Source: Actinomortierella ambigua
Lineage: Eukaryota; Mortierellomycota; Mortierellomycetes; Mortierellales; Mortierellaceae
Direction of reading: 5' to 3'
Assembly (NCBI GenBank): GCA_016098155.1
Contig: JAAAJB010000009.1
Span: forward strand, 85,171 to 149,170
DNA length: 64,000 bases
A program made the translations under genes and the position numbers. Numbering within the stretch: position 1 is the stretch's first letter; the number at the start of each line of letters is the position of its first letter. This document shows positions 9,563 through 21,058 of this stretch, piece after piece. The notes under the pieces were generated by a model, which saw only the letters and a program-made list of their open reading frames with translations, was not told the DNA's origin and did not search any database.

Positions 9563-11887
9563 TTAGATGGCCTCGCGGAGCATGCTCAACACGACTGCAG
9601 CCTCCTCGACCTTGCGTCGGAGACGGAACTTGCGGGCCCAGAGCCGCTTGCTCTTGCGTGTGCGCTCCTTCCGGTCCTTGTCGTCCTTGACACGACCATC
9701 CGGCAGCGAGTCCCACTTGCATTTGCGCGGGTGGATTGTCGGCGACATGTTGTGAACATTCTTCAGATGCCGGCGCAGATTGCAGTTCTGGTTCTTGCTA
9801 GGCTTGAAAGCGCGGCTGCACACCGGGCAGAGCAACAACTGTGTGTTGTTGCTGTTGCCACCGCCACCACCGTTCGAGGTCGCAGTGGCCATCGACGACG
9901 GCGTTCCAGGACCTGAAGCAGACGTGGAAGAGGACGACGAGGCCAGTGCAGGCTGCGACAACGCCAAAGCAGCCGAAGCCGACGAGATCGGCGACGTCAT
10001 CATAGCACTGGGCGAGCGGGGCGGTCTTCCAATCACTACACCATACTCTGTCTTGATGGACATGCTGGAGTGCGAGCGGACCAAGCCACCAGGAGTCGAC
10101 GGCATCGATGGGCCACCTGAAGACAGTGTCGAAGTCGACGAGGTCATGGAAGCAAGTGACATGGATGATCCCGTAACTGCAGGGGACATGGATCCATACA
10201 GGCCAGGCGAAGGGGAGCGCGACATTGGTTCGGCTGACATTGGACGACCGTCGCGATCAAGATCAAGATCATGGTCACGGTCCTGCAGATGGAAAGGGAG
10301 GTGGGCATGGGCGTGAGGGGGGATCTGCCGGCGGTGGCCCATCTCCATCACATCGTCCTCCTCATCGTCCTCATCGTCGTCCTCGTCCTCGTCATCACTA
10401 CCATGCTGGTGATGATGATGATGAAGATGGTGATGGAAATGGCTCTTGTTCATGGTGTTGGCCGCAGCTGGGTGATGCAGGCGGCTCATCGGTCGGTGTA
10501 CCAGCTCGACTGGATGACGAATGAGCGAAGGACGCGTGTGCTGGTCGCGCGCGTGAAAGTCGGGCTCAGATTGACGACGGATAATGCTCTGATGGCCTCC
10601 AAGGAGCAGGCTCCGAGATCGGATCGGAGGAGGCGTCATAGGTCGAATGCTCGAGTCCGATAGAGGCGTCGAGGGTGAGGGCAGGTGATGGTGGTGGTGG
10701 CTGTGGTGATGGTAGGCAAAGCCAGGAGCAGGCACCGGGGAAGGGGAAGCTGAGCCCGTGGGTGACGAGACAAGCGGCGAAGCCATCGAGTGGCGCGAGT
10801 GGAAGTAGTCTGTCGCTGGCGTACTCGAGCGATCAATGGGGCTCTCGGCAGGATAACGGGAATGCTGCTGCTGCTGGGAGTGGTGGCTGTGATCAGCAGG
10901 AGTCAGAGGCGCGGTATCATGAGGGTGATAACGTGGAGGAAGGGAAGATGGCAAGTTGTTATTGTTGCTGTTGTTGTTGATGTTGCTATTGTTATAGGGC
11001 GAACGTGTGGCCGACATGGGTTGGGTCAAAGCGGAAGAAGAGGAAGAAGAGGAGGAGGAAGGGGAGGAGGAGGAAGTAGTGGGCAAGGGAGTAGAGCGAT
11101 CATGCTCGGAGGTCTGTCGGTGATGTGGATAATGCATAGACGGCGAGTAGTCTTGATCATGATGGCGATACTGTTCCTCCTGAGGCTCGTCATGGGAGAA
11201 TGAACGTTGGGGCAGAGGGAGGTGATGGTGCGATGAAGTTGTTGCTGGTAGAGGGGGCAGCTGCTGCGATTGCGGTGGAACATATGACGACGAACTGTTG
11301 TTGTTGCTGTTGTTGGTGTACTGCGGTTGTGTAGGCACATGGGGTTGCGAGTGGCGACGAGGGTGCTCCAGCTCACGCTGTCGTGTGGGCGGGTATGGCG
11401 AGTGTGGGCGGTACTGCAGCGATCCGAGCGAGTGCTTGTGGTGAAGCGAAGGAAGCGTCGGCTTTTGCACTGTCCGCTCCTGGCCAAGCAAGGGCGACCG
11501 GCTAATCATCTCACACGGAGTCGATGGTCCGGGTGATGACGATAGCGAGCGGTCGGAGGATGAGCTATACTGCGTGTGAAGCGACGAGCTCGAGGCGCGG
11601 GACGAGATGGACGAGCTAGAGAAGGCACGGTTCTGATAGTTGAGCGCAGGGGAGGACGGGTTTGGCAACGCACCCGGGCCACACTTGTAGGATGTGAAGC
11701 CTGTGTGGATCATGGGCAAGTCCATGGGGCCAGACATTTTGTTGTAAAAGTGACGGATGGAGTGCTGTTGGTGGTGGTGGTGGTGGTGGGGGTCTTCCGT
11801 AGGCTCTGTCGTGTTTAGAAGAGGAGACAAGGAACGGGGGGTCTTTTCGAGGCGTTCGAACGGGGGGAGGGTGTGGATATGAGCCAT
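9563..11887 (-). CDS. C2H2-type zinc-finger protein with long His/Ser/Asn-rich disordered region
   Basis: A single-exon 774-residue protein, probably a nuclear DNA-binding regulator. Nearly all of it is low complexity: His runs (about 33-38, 400 and 490), Asn/Ser/Gln tracts, and an acidic Asp/Glu stretch near residue 500. The only folded unit is at the C-terminus, residues about 687-712: CPVC, then 16 residues, then H-x4-H (NLRRHLKNVH). This gives C-x2-C-x16-H-x4-H, with a longer central spacer than the usual 12. A strongly basic tail (KDRKERTRKSKR, WARKFRLRRK) follows and could act as a nuclear localisation and DNA-backbone-contact region. I chose the first ATG at 11887; the internal Met at 11737 (MSGPMDLP) begins after a His run and is a plausible alternative. 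Target genes are unknown. Upstream lies a 9.2-kb stretch without genes. Confidence 0.85.
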   Translation of the reverse strand: MAHIHTLPPFERLEKTPRSLSPLLNTTEPTEDPHHHHHHQQHSIRHFYNKMSGPMDLPMIHTGFTSYKCGPGALPNPSSPALNYQNRAFSSSSISSRASSSSLHTQYSSSSDRSLSSSPGPSTPCEMISRSPLLGQERTVQKPTLPSLHHKHSLGSLQYRPHSPYPPTRQRELEHPRRHSQPHVPTQPQYTNNSNNNSSSSYVPPQSQQLPPLPATTSSHHHLPLPQRSFSHDEPQEEQYRHHDQDYSPSMHYPHHRQTSEHDRSTPLPTTSSSSPSSSSSSSSSALTQPMSATRSPYNNSNINNNSNNNNLPSSLPPRYHPHDTAPLTPADHSHHSQQQQHSRYPAESPIDRSSTPATDYFHSRHSMASPLVSSPTGSASPSPVPAPGFAYHHHSHHHHHLPSPSTPLSDSSIRPMTPPPIRSRSLLLGGHQSIIRRQSEPDFHARDQHTRPSLIRHPVELVHRPMSRLHHPAAANTMNKSHFHHHLHHHHHQHGSDDEDEDDDEDDEEDDVMEMGHRRQIPPHAHAHLPFHLQDRDHDLDLDRDGRPMSAEPMSRSPSPGLYGSMSPAVTGSSMSLASMTSSTSTLSSGGPSMPSTPGGLVRSHSSMSIKTEYGVVIGRPPRSPSAMMTSPISSASAALALSQPALASSSSSTSASGPGTPSSMATATSNGGGGGNSNNTQLLLCPVCSRAFKPSKNQNCNLRRHLKNVHNMSPTIHPRKCKWDSLPDGRVKDDKDRKERTRKSKRLWARKFRLRRKVEEAAVVLSMLREAI

Positions 11888-13799
11888 TCAAGACGTGTGG
11901 TGTGGTGTGTCAAGGGTGTGTAAGTTGGGAAAACAAGAAGGATGGAAAAGGAGGAGTGAGGATCACAAAAGAAAAAAAAAAGGTCGAACGGGGGGGGGGG
12001 CGGAGAAGGGGGAGAGGAAACAACACCCAAGAGAAGGGAAGGGAAACGGCTTGTTGGAGACCGAGAGGGGGTTGACCGTGCTTATATTGGTGCCAGAGAG
12101 AAACTTGGAGTGTTTTTTGCTTGGCAGCTTGGTTGGTTACTTGACTTGCAAAATGGCGTTGCGTGGTGGACAAGGAGGACCCTGAGATCTGGAAGGAAGG
12201 ATCTGTCGGAAGGAGAAGAAGAGGAGGAGGATTGGGGTAACGGAGACGACGATGGTTAGAGTCAGAGAAGAAAGGCGGCCAGGAGGCTTCAATGGCAGGA
12301 CGATAGAAGATCAAACGAGTCGTAAAGGGAAACAAGAGAGGATGGAGGTAGAGAAGGAACAGAAGGAAGGAAAAATAGAGACACAATGGAGGGAGGGAGG
12401 GGGGGCACAGTAAAATGACTGAGGGGGGAATTTGTTTTTTCTCCTCTAAAAAGGTGATGGTGATGGTGATGGTGATGGTAGTGACCAGTGATAGGTGGTA
12501 GCTGATATTCAGGTCACGGAGGAGATGGTTCAGGAAAGGGTCACCGGTTGTGAGTGGCAATAGCAGTAAGCGGGGGCATCACAAGGTAAGCAGAAGAAAA
12601 AAAAAGGTGTGTACCCAAGTACCAGTGTTACGCCAGCTAAATGACAGACAATTGTATGTGTGTGTGTGAAGGAGAAGGATAGAGTAGGAGAATGGGATGG
12701 TCGATGGTTGACAGTCGATGATGCAGAAGACAAAGAAAGAAAAAGTGAAATATAAACACAAATACACAAAGAAACAAAAAAGAAGGAAGCTTTGAAGGGG
12801 GAGGGTGACGAAAGGGGTGAAAAAGTAGACGATATGGAGTGGCCACATACGGCTGGGGGGGAGAGAAGACTAAAATATTTCGATTGTCCTTTGTTCAGTT
12901 CGTCCTGGATGCAGCAGTGCCCTGTGCATTGTTCAAACAGTGCAGAGGGGTGAAAGGAGACAAAGAACAAAAACAGCTGAACACAGACAGTGCAACACTG
13001 GGAAGGGAAGAGGGAAGGGAAAAAAAAGAAAGGGGTACGAGGGGGAGAGATAGAGAAACAGAAGAGAAAAAGAGAGAGAAGGAAGGGGGGGGGAAGGAGG
13101 ATAAAGAGAAGAGACAAAGGGCAGCAGCAGCAGCAACAGCACACAAAGAGACAGAGAAGATAGCATGCTAAACTATGTGTCTTTAGGCACCGCTTCATCC
13201 GCATTTAGCATCCGTTTATCACCATTGACACGGAATAAGATCGCGACAAACAAAACGGGATGTGCTTGTGATCGACTGCGACTGGGGCTGCGTGCCTCAA
13301 CCCAAAAATGTACCACTTAAGAAATTTATGTCGCGAAACAATAAGTGGCTGTAGGGGTCAGGGGAAGGTGGGGAGGTGGAGGAGGAGGGACCATGGTTGA
13401 TTAGGAAGGAGAAGGGGAAGGGAGGAGGAGGAAGAGTAAGGGGAAGGGGTGGGGAGAGAACTGGGCATGAATTCCTGATACCCATTGCCTTCGTCGAATT
13501 GCAACATGTCTGTACATGTAGAACAAACAAGAAGCGGTGCCGACGATTTGGGTGGATGTAAGGATAAAGGTAGATAGATAGACAGATGGATGGGAAGGCA
13601 AACAAAGGGCGAGAGGAGGGGTCGAGTACAAAAGAGTCCTTACATGAGAGATGGAGGTAGAAGGAGAGCGAGCAAGCGAGCGAGGATAGAGAGCTTGTTG
13701 GCTGGAAACGAGATGGGAGTGTGTTCGGGTGTGGAGACTAAAGACGCGGTGTCAGAGTGGCGGAGTTGAGATGAAATAGGCGTGGAGAGAAAGGAAGGG

Positions 13800-13807
13800 G
13801 GAGAGAG

Positions 13808-13838
<31 letters not shown>

Positions 13839-13839
13839 G
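13800..13839 (+). repeat. (GA)n microsatellite
   Basis: A GA tract with AAA interruptions inside the purine-rich block upstream of the zinc-finger gene. Confidence 0.93.
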
Positions 13840-13867
13840 GAGGTGGTAGACAGGGTAGACTAGACAG

Positions 13868-13931
13868 TCGGTCAGGTCGGGTCAGGTCAGGTCGGGTCAA
13901 GTCAGGTCGGGTCAAGTCAGGTCAAGTCGGG
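13868..13931 (+). repeat. Pentanucleotide array GGTCA/GGTCG
   Basis: About 12 head-to-tail five-base units, GGTCA, GGTCG, AGTCA and similar variants. On the minus strand it reads TGACC/CGACC. It is distinct in period from all neighbouring di- and trinucleotide repeats. Confidence 0.9.
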
Positions 13932-14237
13932 GTCCCACACGGAGAGAGAGGGGTGGGGTGGGGTGGGCGCGCGAGAAGAGAGGAATAAATGGAAAAGACG
14001 GGAACAAGTTTCAAGAAGAGGAGAGAAGAAAGAGAAGAGGAAAAAGAGGAGAGGAGAGGAGAGGATTTGAACACGACAAAAAAACAGGAAAGGAAAACAG
14101 GAAGCTGGGATGGGACCCAAGCTTTATAAACGATTGAGCCGACGAGGAACACCAGGCAGGTGTTGACTATGTAGAGCTGTATCGTGGGGTTGAATAGAGC
14201 GTAGAAAGAAAGGACAGAGAACGAAGGGATGAACTGG

Positions 14238-14241
<4 letters not shown>

Positions 14242-14269
<28 letters not shown>
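14242..14269 (+). repeat. (AG)14 microsatellite
   Basis: An uninterrupted AG dinucleotide run within the same purine-rich block. Confidence 0.95.
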
Positions 14270-16008
14270 CCAGGTTGGGAGAAAGGGTGAGTGAGGAGGA
14301 GGAGAGAGAGGAGTGACAGAAAGGACTCACACACGCACACACACAGACATACTCACACAGACCTGTTTGCACAAACACACACACACACAAAAAAAAAAGA
14401 GGGAGGGGGAGAGAGAAGAGGAGAGAGAGAGAAAGAAAGAGAGAGAGAGAGGACAGAAAGAAAGACAGAGAGAGGAGAGGGAGGATTGAGGGGACGGAGA
14501 GCACCGCACGAGCTGACCTGGAGAACTGCACAGAGAGACAGAGACAGAGAGATAGACGACAGAAAGACAGGCAGACACACAGGAAAGAGGGAGGAGGCAG
14601 GCAGACGGTGAGCAATGCCCCACTACAGAAAGACAGAAGCGGGTGCGTGTGTACCCAAACAAAAAAGAGAACACACAGACAGTCAAAAGTAGTAAGCAAT
14701 GAGTTAAAGTGAGAGAAAAGACGTACGACTGTAGAAAAAAAAACAAGGGAGGGGAGGGATGAATCGACGGAAGGGATGACGGACGATATGGTTTGCAATT
14801 ACGGGACAAAAAAAGGACTTTTTGTTCTCTTTCCAATGCTGGAAAGGGGGGGAAACGCACCAAAACGATCAAACGAAACGACCGGACGAGGGATGAGGCA
14901 CGAGCAGCCAAGCAGGCAGATTTTTAAACCGGGCAGGCAGGCAAGCAGGCAGGCAGACTGAGTGGATGGCCAGTACAAAGGAGGGCGAGGACGGGCACGA
15001 GAAGGAGGACGAAGAAGAGGTTGAGGAGGAGCAGTCATCAGAAGAAGAAAGCGTAGACTCATTCACACGAGAACAATGTTCGGCGCATCTTCAACTCCCC
15101 CTCCCCACCCTCCCCTACACACCCACTGCCCCTCCATCTTCACTGTAACAGAGGAAAAAGAGAAGCAAAAAAGGAAGGGCACGGGGGAGAGAGGGGAGGT
15201 TGTCCCGTGCGACGCGAAGGCTGAGTGTACCCACATCTCCGTTCAACTCTCGGACGCTGGAAGAGCGACTTCCAGCACACAACAATAACAACATCAACAA
15301 CAACACAGCATCTGAAGCACAAACAAGAAGCAGCAACACGGAAGACAGACACCCCGACAAGAGGAAGGAGGAGGTGGAGCGTCGTAAGTACTGTTGGTGG
15401 AACAACAGCGAGCATAGAATGATGAAGGAGGGGCACAAGGTGAGGGAAGGGGAAGGGGAGAACGAGGACGAGGAGGACGAGGATGAGGAGGGGGTGTGGG
15501 ATGTGCATCCTTCCCTTCTCTCTGAGGGTTGATCCAAGCGCACAGGGTACAAAGCCGAGAAAAACGCACACACAGAGAGAAGACCAGAAATAGGGACACA
15601 CAGGAACGAACGAGGGGTGGGTGATACCAACTGAAAGCCGCAGAGAAGCGATAAAAAAAAAGAGTGACCTGACTTGAAGCCGTGTTCTCAACCCACATCT
15701 CGTTATTGTTGCTGTTGTTTTGCTGCAAATCGGCATCCCTTCAAAGTGTGGCGACTCTGCATCACCATCGAGCTCGAGCCAAGGCAGGGAGACGCGTCAA
15801 CACAACTAAAAAATAACAATAAAGCAGAAGAAGGGAAGGGGTGGTTGGGTGGGGGGGGGGAGGGAGACCCGCGGACCAACAAAGAGAAGAGTGGATGAGA
15901 CGGGCACCGCAGTGCTTGGAGGTTGAATAACATATTCAGGCATTTAAGCATGCCTGATTAGTGTGTGGGATGCTGCAGTCCATCCCCGGCACCCATGCGG
16001 CATTCAAA

Positions 16009-16050
16009 CACACACACATATCACACACACACACACACACATTCACACAC
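16009..16050 (+). repeat. (CA)n microsatellite
   Basis: Two short CA tracts separated by TATC and CATT, at the point where the purine-rich block has ended. Confidence 0.85.
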
Positions 16051-19021
16051 GTTATATACGTCCATGTACTAGACGCATTCACATAAAAAGTATCTATTGA
16101 TAGCTGTAAGAAGACAGAAATATATAAACTATTTAATTCTTTGTCACAACTGAATAGGATGGATGCCCCAAGGAGAAGCAAAGTGAGCGAGCTCGTTCGA
16201 AATCATGGCTAGTTTGGCTCCTCATGAACGTAAAAAAAAGGGACCTCCTTCTCCTTCACGCTTGCCATCAAGCTTCTCTCTTGTGTTCGGTCCCCTTGTT
16301 GCCCTTCATAGAGTCTATTTCTCTAGCTTCAAGTACCGAATTTGTTCATACCACTCTTCGCAGGTACCATCTATCCCTTTTACGTTCTTCAGAATAAAGG
16401 GAGGCAGTAAAGCTTCAGGCTATTTCTTGTATTCAGTGCATGCGTAGAACCCAATTAGCTGGTTCAGTGAACCCAAGATGCTTGAGCCAGGGAGCGCCTT
16501 GGTATATTTCCCCTCTCCCCCCTAAAAGTCGTTCCCCATTATGACGCGCGTCTACCACAAGCAAAAAAAAATAATGCTTGTGTTAGCCATTTGTCATTGC
16601 ACGTTCGTTTAATTACTTTCGACTCAATATTCTCCGGCGAGCCTGGAGAAAGACTTTCTAGCATCTGTGGGTTCACGAATGTGTATCTCGGAGGGGTGGA
16701 ATCGCATTAAGCAAGGCGAGAATGGGATGTGGTCGTGCTTGCAAATACTCTAGAAATAGCAGGGCAAAAAGTTTTTTTTTCTTTTTTTCTCGCAGGGGCT
16801 GAGGCACGTTGAAATTGTGGGGAGGCGCAGGAAAGAGAAGTACAGGGGGTGGTGGGGGAGAAAAAGGTGCAACAGACATAACAACAAGCAGATGCGGATC
16901 GGGTGCATTTTTTCCTCTGGTTTACCTATTCTCTCTTCCCTCTCATGCTTTGCTGAGCCATTCCAAGTGAACACAGGAAAAAAAAAAGAAAGCAGGGAGT
17001 GGTTAAAACGTCGAGCCAGGGCATCCACGCACAAGCAAGGGAAAAAAAAGAGAAAAACAAGCAACACAGAAGGTAAGTCCTGCTTAGCATCAGCTCAGAA
17101 CATGCATGCCCCCTTCCCCCATGCACAATCATCCACACATCTAGCATTGAGAGAGCCAAATGATTGAACTGAGAGCGAGTACGGCGTGCAGGGGGGGAAG
17201 AGAGAATGGCAAGGCATGATAACCACTTGCTGCACAGGTAGAGTGTTTTGACGATGCCAATGCGTCTATGTTCGTTGAAGAAAAGAAAGGGGGTGGATAA
17301 CAACCTTGGAGGAGGAGAGGAAAGGCCCTTGTATGCGCGCTGGAATATGCCGTGCTAACTGAAAGGACAAGGACAAGAGAGGATGGAAGGGGGTGAGGGT
17401 AGGGACACACGAAAAAAAAAGAGGTCGAGGAACAGGACAAACATCGCAAGACTCTAGGAACACATTGTTCCTATTGAACGCGCGAAAGGGGCTACAGAAA
17501 GGCTGGTGGAAAATGAACTAACAGTACTCGGAGTGAGGCAGAATTTTTTTTCTCATTGGGCAGGGGAGACAAGGTCGTAGTTGAGGGGACAGACGGAAGG
17601 ACTGGACAACAGATTCTTGCCTATGTAGACAGGTGTCTCCTCCAGAATTTCCCTCGCAGCCTCATGGCACCCGATCGCCCCTTGGTGCCGCCCTCATTGG
17701 TGCCCCAGTACTGCAGAGATTTAGGAAGGATTAGAATAGGAGCGTGTCTGGAGTGCCTCAATAAATGAATGACGGCTCGAACAGAAATGAAGCCACGGTG
17801 GGGGGGGGTGTTACTATTATTCTCTATCACTTTGCGCACTCTCCTTCGCTCAGTCTATGTGTGTCTCCCCCCTCTCCTTTTTCCATTCCCCTCGACTTAC
17901 TCTCTTGCACTGTCTGTTTTTACGTCTGTCTCGCGCTCTCCGTTCGGGGCTTTCTTTATTGGTAACTGCACTTGTCAAACAACTATCTACACAAGAAGAA
18001 TGCTGATCCCGCTGTTCTATCGAGGCAAAAGGGTGTGACAGCACACTGCAGCTCTACGCGTCATATCCACTTGCCTACTACCCTACCCCCCCTCCTCATG
18101 GCTTGAAGATATAGCCACCACACGTTGCAGGTGGTGGGGAGTAGGAGGAGGAGGGGGAAGGAAGGAGGGAGGGAGAGAGGGAGGGGGTGGGGAAGAAGTT
18201 TGGACCCAAGAGGAACGTGTTTTCTCTCTTGTTACTGCTTACGCACAGGGCACTTTCTGTCTGGAATGAGAGCTATGCAACGTTTTGGGGGAGGGGCGGA
18301 GGACCAAATTGAGTCGATCTTGTCGCATCGAGAATACGCTTTGGTACCAAGTGCCAATTAACTCTAATTTCGCCTGGATGGAGTGGTGGGATATATCATT
18401 GACACACGCCCTCATATTTGGAACAGCACACGCCGCTACGACCCTGAAGGCAGTAATATAACACTCAATGATGCACAACAAAATCTAGATGAGCTGGAGA
18501 GATGAGGACCTGAATGGTTAAGGGTAGGTAGAGGAGGAGGAGGAGGAAGAAGAAGAAGATGAAGAAGAGGAGGAGGAGAAAGAGGAGGGGGGAAGGACAG
18601 AGCGAGAGGGACAGAGAGAGAGAGAGAGGAGAGACGGTGATGACAAGGCAGAGTGGTCCGCAAGAAGGGGCAGGAGGATGGAGGAAGAAGCGGAGAGATT
18701 CAGCGCACGTCAAAGGCAGACGAGCGACAGCGACCATGACGGTGGCAATCAGACAATGGACAAACAACATCAAAGGGTTGCGTAGTGCAAGGGCGATCCA
18801 CCATTTTGTACAGAGAAATTACGCGTTTCATGTCTCAAGGCACCAACCTTGACCCACCCCTTGGTTGGGCTGAGGGGAGGCAGCCTTTTGTTGTTGTTGA
18901 TGTTGCTGTTTCCCAGCTCCCTTCTCCCCCCTATTTCTCTGCTCACTCACTCGCACACTCTCTCTGTTCTCTCTCTCTCTCTCTCCTTTTGCCTCTTCTT
19001 GCCCCTTCAACTCTTTATTGT

Positions 19022-19094
19022 CTATGTTGTTGTTTACGTTGTTGTTTATGTTGTTGTCTGCGTTGTTTACGTTGTTCTTGTTGTTGGTGGTGCT
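19022..19094 (+). repeat. Imperfect (GTT)n tract
   Basis: Trinucleotide GTT repeats with periodic TAC/TAT/TGC interruptions about every 12-15 bases. The opposite strand would encode Asn runs, but no convincing gene surrounds it. Confidence 0.85.
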
Positions 19095-21058
19095 TGCAAG
19101 GTGCCAGGGTGCGCGTGACGAGGGATAAAGAACAAGAGCCGAAAGCGAGATGACCAGCGCGTGGCTGGCGAGTGATCGATGGGGTATTTGCATGGATAAA
19201 GTGGTGGCGCATGAATGAAACCAAACCATGGGAAGGCAGTAGTCCCATCTCAACGAGAGCACGGAGATCTGCCCCCCCTCTCCTCGGCCAAAAAGGCTAT
19301 GAAGTCAGTGATAAAGAGAAAGGGGGGAGGAGCCAAAGGTGAGGGAGTGGAGGTGGGGGAGGGGGGAGGGGTAAGGGCACTGGGTAGCAGATGCGTCGCA
19401 CCCGTGCAAATCCGAACCATGTAACAGCGTACAAAAAAAAGCAAGCATCGAGGGGTGGATTACTCCCGTCGACTGATGTACTACGTACAGCTGAACGTGT
19501 AAAGCCGATTGCATCTCCCTCATCGCAACAGGAGCAAATCACCCGCAAGCAGCATCATCAACAAGAATGCCTTTGAGACCAAAAGATGAGGGGTTGTGGG
19601 GTGAGAGCCAGTCGAGTGGGCATAAATTGCATTTGTTGTTGCATGCCTGTCAAAAGTCTTCTGTTTGGCTATCTATAATCTAGGGAGGACAGACAGGCTT
19701 GCGGGGGGGGGGTTGGCAAGGAGCAAGGGAAAGAAGGATTGGGGGCAATGGGGTAGGCAAACAACAACAATAACAAAAAGTCAGGGGGGAGCGACCATCC
19801 ATCTCGTTCGTTTGTTGTTCTGCGCATTTTCTGTGTGGTAAGAGAAAGAAAGAAAGAACACTCCAGGCCGGCATATTGTCTCTCTTCAATATCCATAACA
19901 TGTCACCCAACACTGCCTGTGCAAACGGCCAGCACGGTCGCCTGTCACCCAGGTGCCGTATGGCGACCTAACAGTGAAAAAAAAATACGATGAAAGGCTT
20001 CATGCAGGCTGCATGCACAACCGTGTCTCATAGTTTGACCGTTGGATAATGACTATTGTCCAAGCGTGAACGATCGTGCAGCAAGCTCTTGGGCACTCAC
20101 TCTCCACTTCCTATACATATTTTATTTAAATTGGCTTATTCACCAGAGCATCTCTATTCAAGGCAGCTGATAATCAAACGTCTATTGGCCCTATGCACGA
20201 CCAAACCGTTTATTGAACTCTCCTTTTTACTCTGTCTTGTAACGGCTGGGTTTAGCTCGCCTTACGTTCAGCTGTCAGTTCAGGTAATCAAGCTTTTCCG
20301 CTTTTTGCTTTGACAAAGACTGTGCCTGGGTGTGCCTGGATGTGCCTGGACAATTTGCTGCCCATTTGACACCTCCTGCTTTTTTTTTCTTTCTTTTTTC
20401 TGTTTTCTCTTTCCAGAGGCTTCCCTTGAGACACTTTCATTCATTCAACCGTTGAACATTTGGAATGCTACTCTGTTCATCCAAATCACGGAGGTGTGGC
20501 GTTTAGGCTACGACTAGCCACCACCACCTCCATTGAGAGCGAGTGAGTGAGCAGTCGATATGCATCTTTCCCCTTGGAAGCATGAAATCATATAGACTCC
20601 AAGAGAGTGAGAAAGAAAGAAAGAGAAGGCCAAAAAAGAAACATAGACTAAAACTAAACAGAGGAGAGCAAATTCCTGCAGAGGATGGTTGTTGTCTCCT
20701 GACAAAAAGTTAACACGTTCAATAAAGAGAGAACGGTGCCCATGCATGGTCTGGATTTTTTTTGGGTAAGCATTTCAGCCAACTCGTCTGGTGGATGAAG
20801 GGTCGTGGTCGCGCTCAATTGTCGAGTGCTGGTAGGGACACCGAGCTGTGCAACGATGAATCGGAATCCACGCGTCACGCAACGCGAAAAAAAAAACCAC
20901 CTCGAGAAGTGTGGTCGGGGGTACTCTTATCGATTATTTTTTCCCACACTTGACAACCTATCCGAGACTTAAAGTTCCCCCCCCCTGTCCCCTGTCATGA
21001 CTCAGAGAGGGCATTCCGCACAGTTGCATTCCTCCATAACAACGATTCCATCTTTGCA

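Larger units (their letters stand above)
11888..21058. other. 9.2-kb gene-free region between divergent genes
   Basis: I find no open frame here with recognisable protein character; the many frames are translations of GA, CA, CT and GTT tracts. From about 11.9 to 15.7 kb the + strand is overwhelmingly G and A, so the coding strand of the zinc-finger gene is C/T-rich for almost 4 kb upstream of its start. From 15.9 to 18.4 kb composition is mixed; 18.50-18.72 kb is purine-rich and 18.87-19.09 kb pyrimidine-rich with GTT units. About 20.05-20.32 kb is more A/T-rich. The region could hold long 5' leaders with introns, long non-coding RNAs or an extended promoter, but nothing in the sequence proves any of these. 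Confidence 0.55.

Noticed and set aside
12454..12482. GGTGAT hexanucleotide repeats resembling a CRISPR or telomere-like array
   Set aside because: It is only about four units of a simple repeat without spacers.
13297..15736. Several 100-200 residue open frames on the minus strand, rich in Ser, Leu, Pro and Phe
   Set aside because: They follow from the long C/T-rich strand, which rarely yields stop codons; overlapping frames are equally open and none has protein-like conservation.
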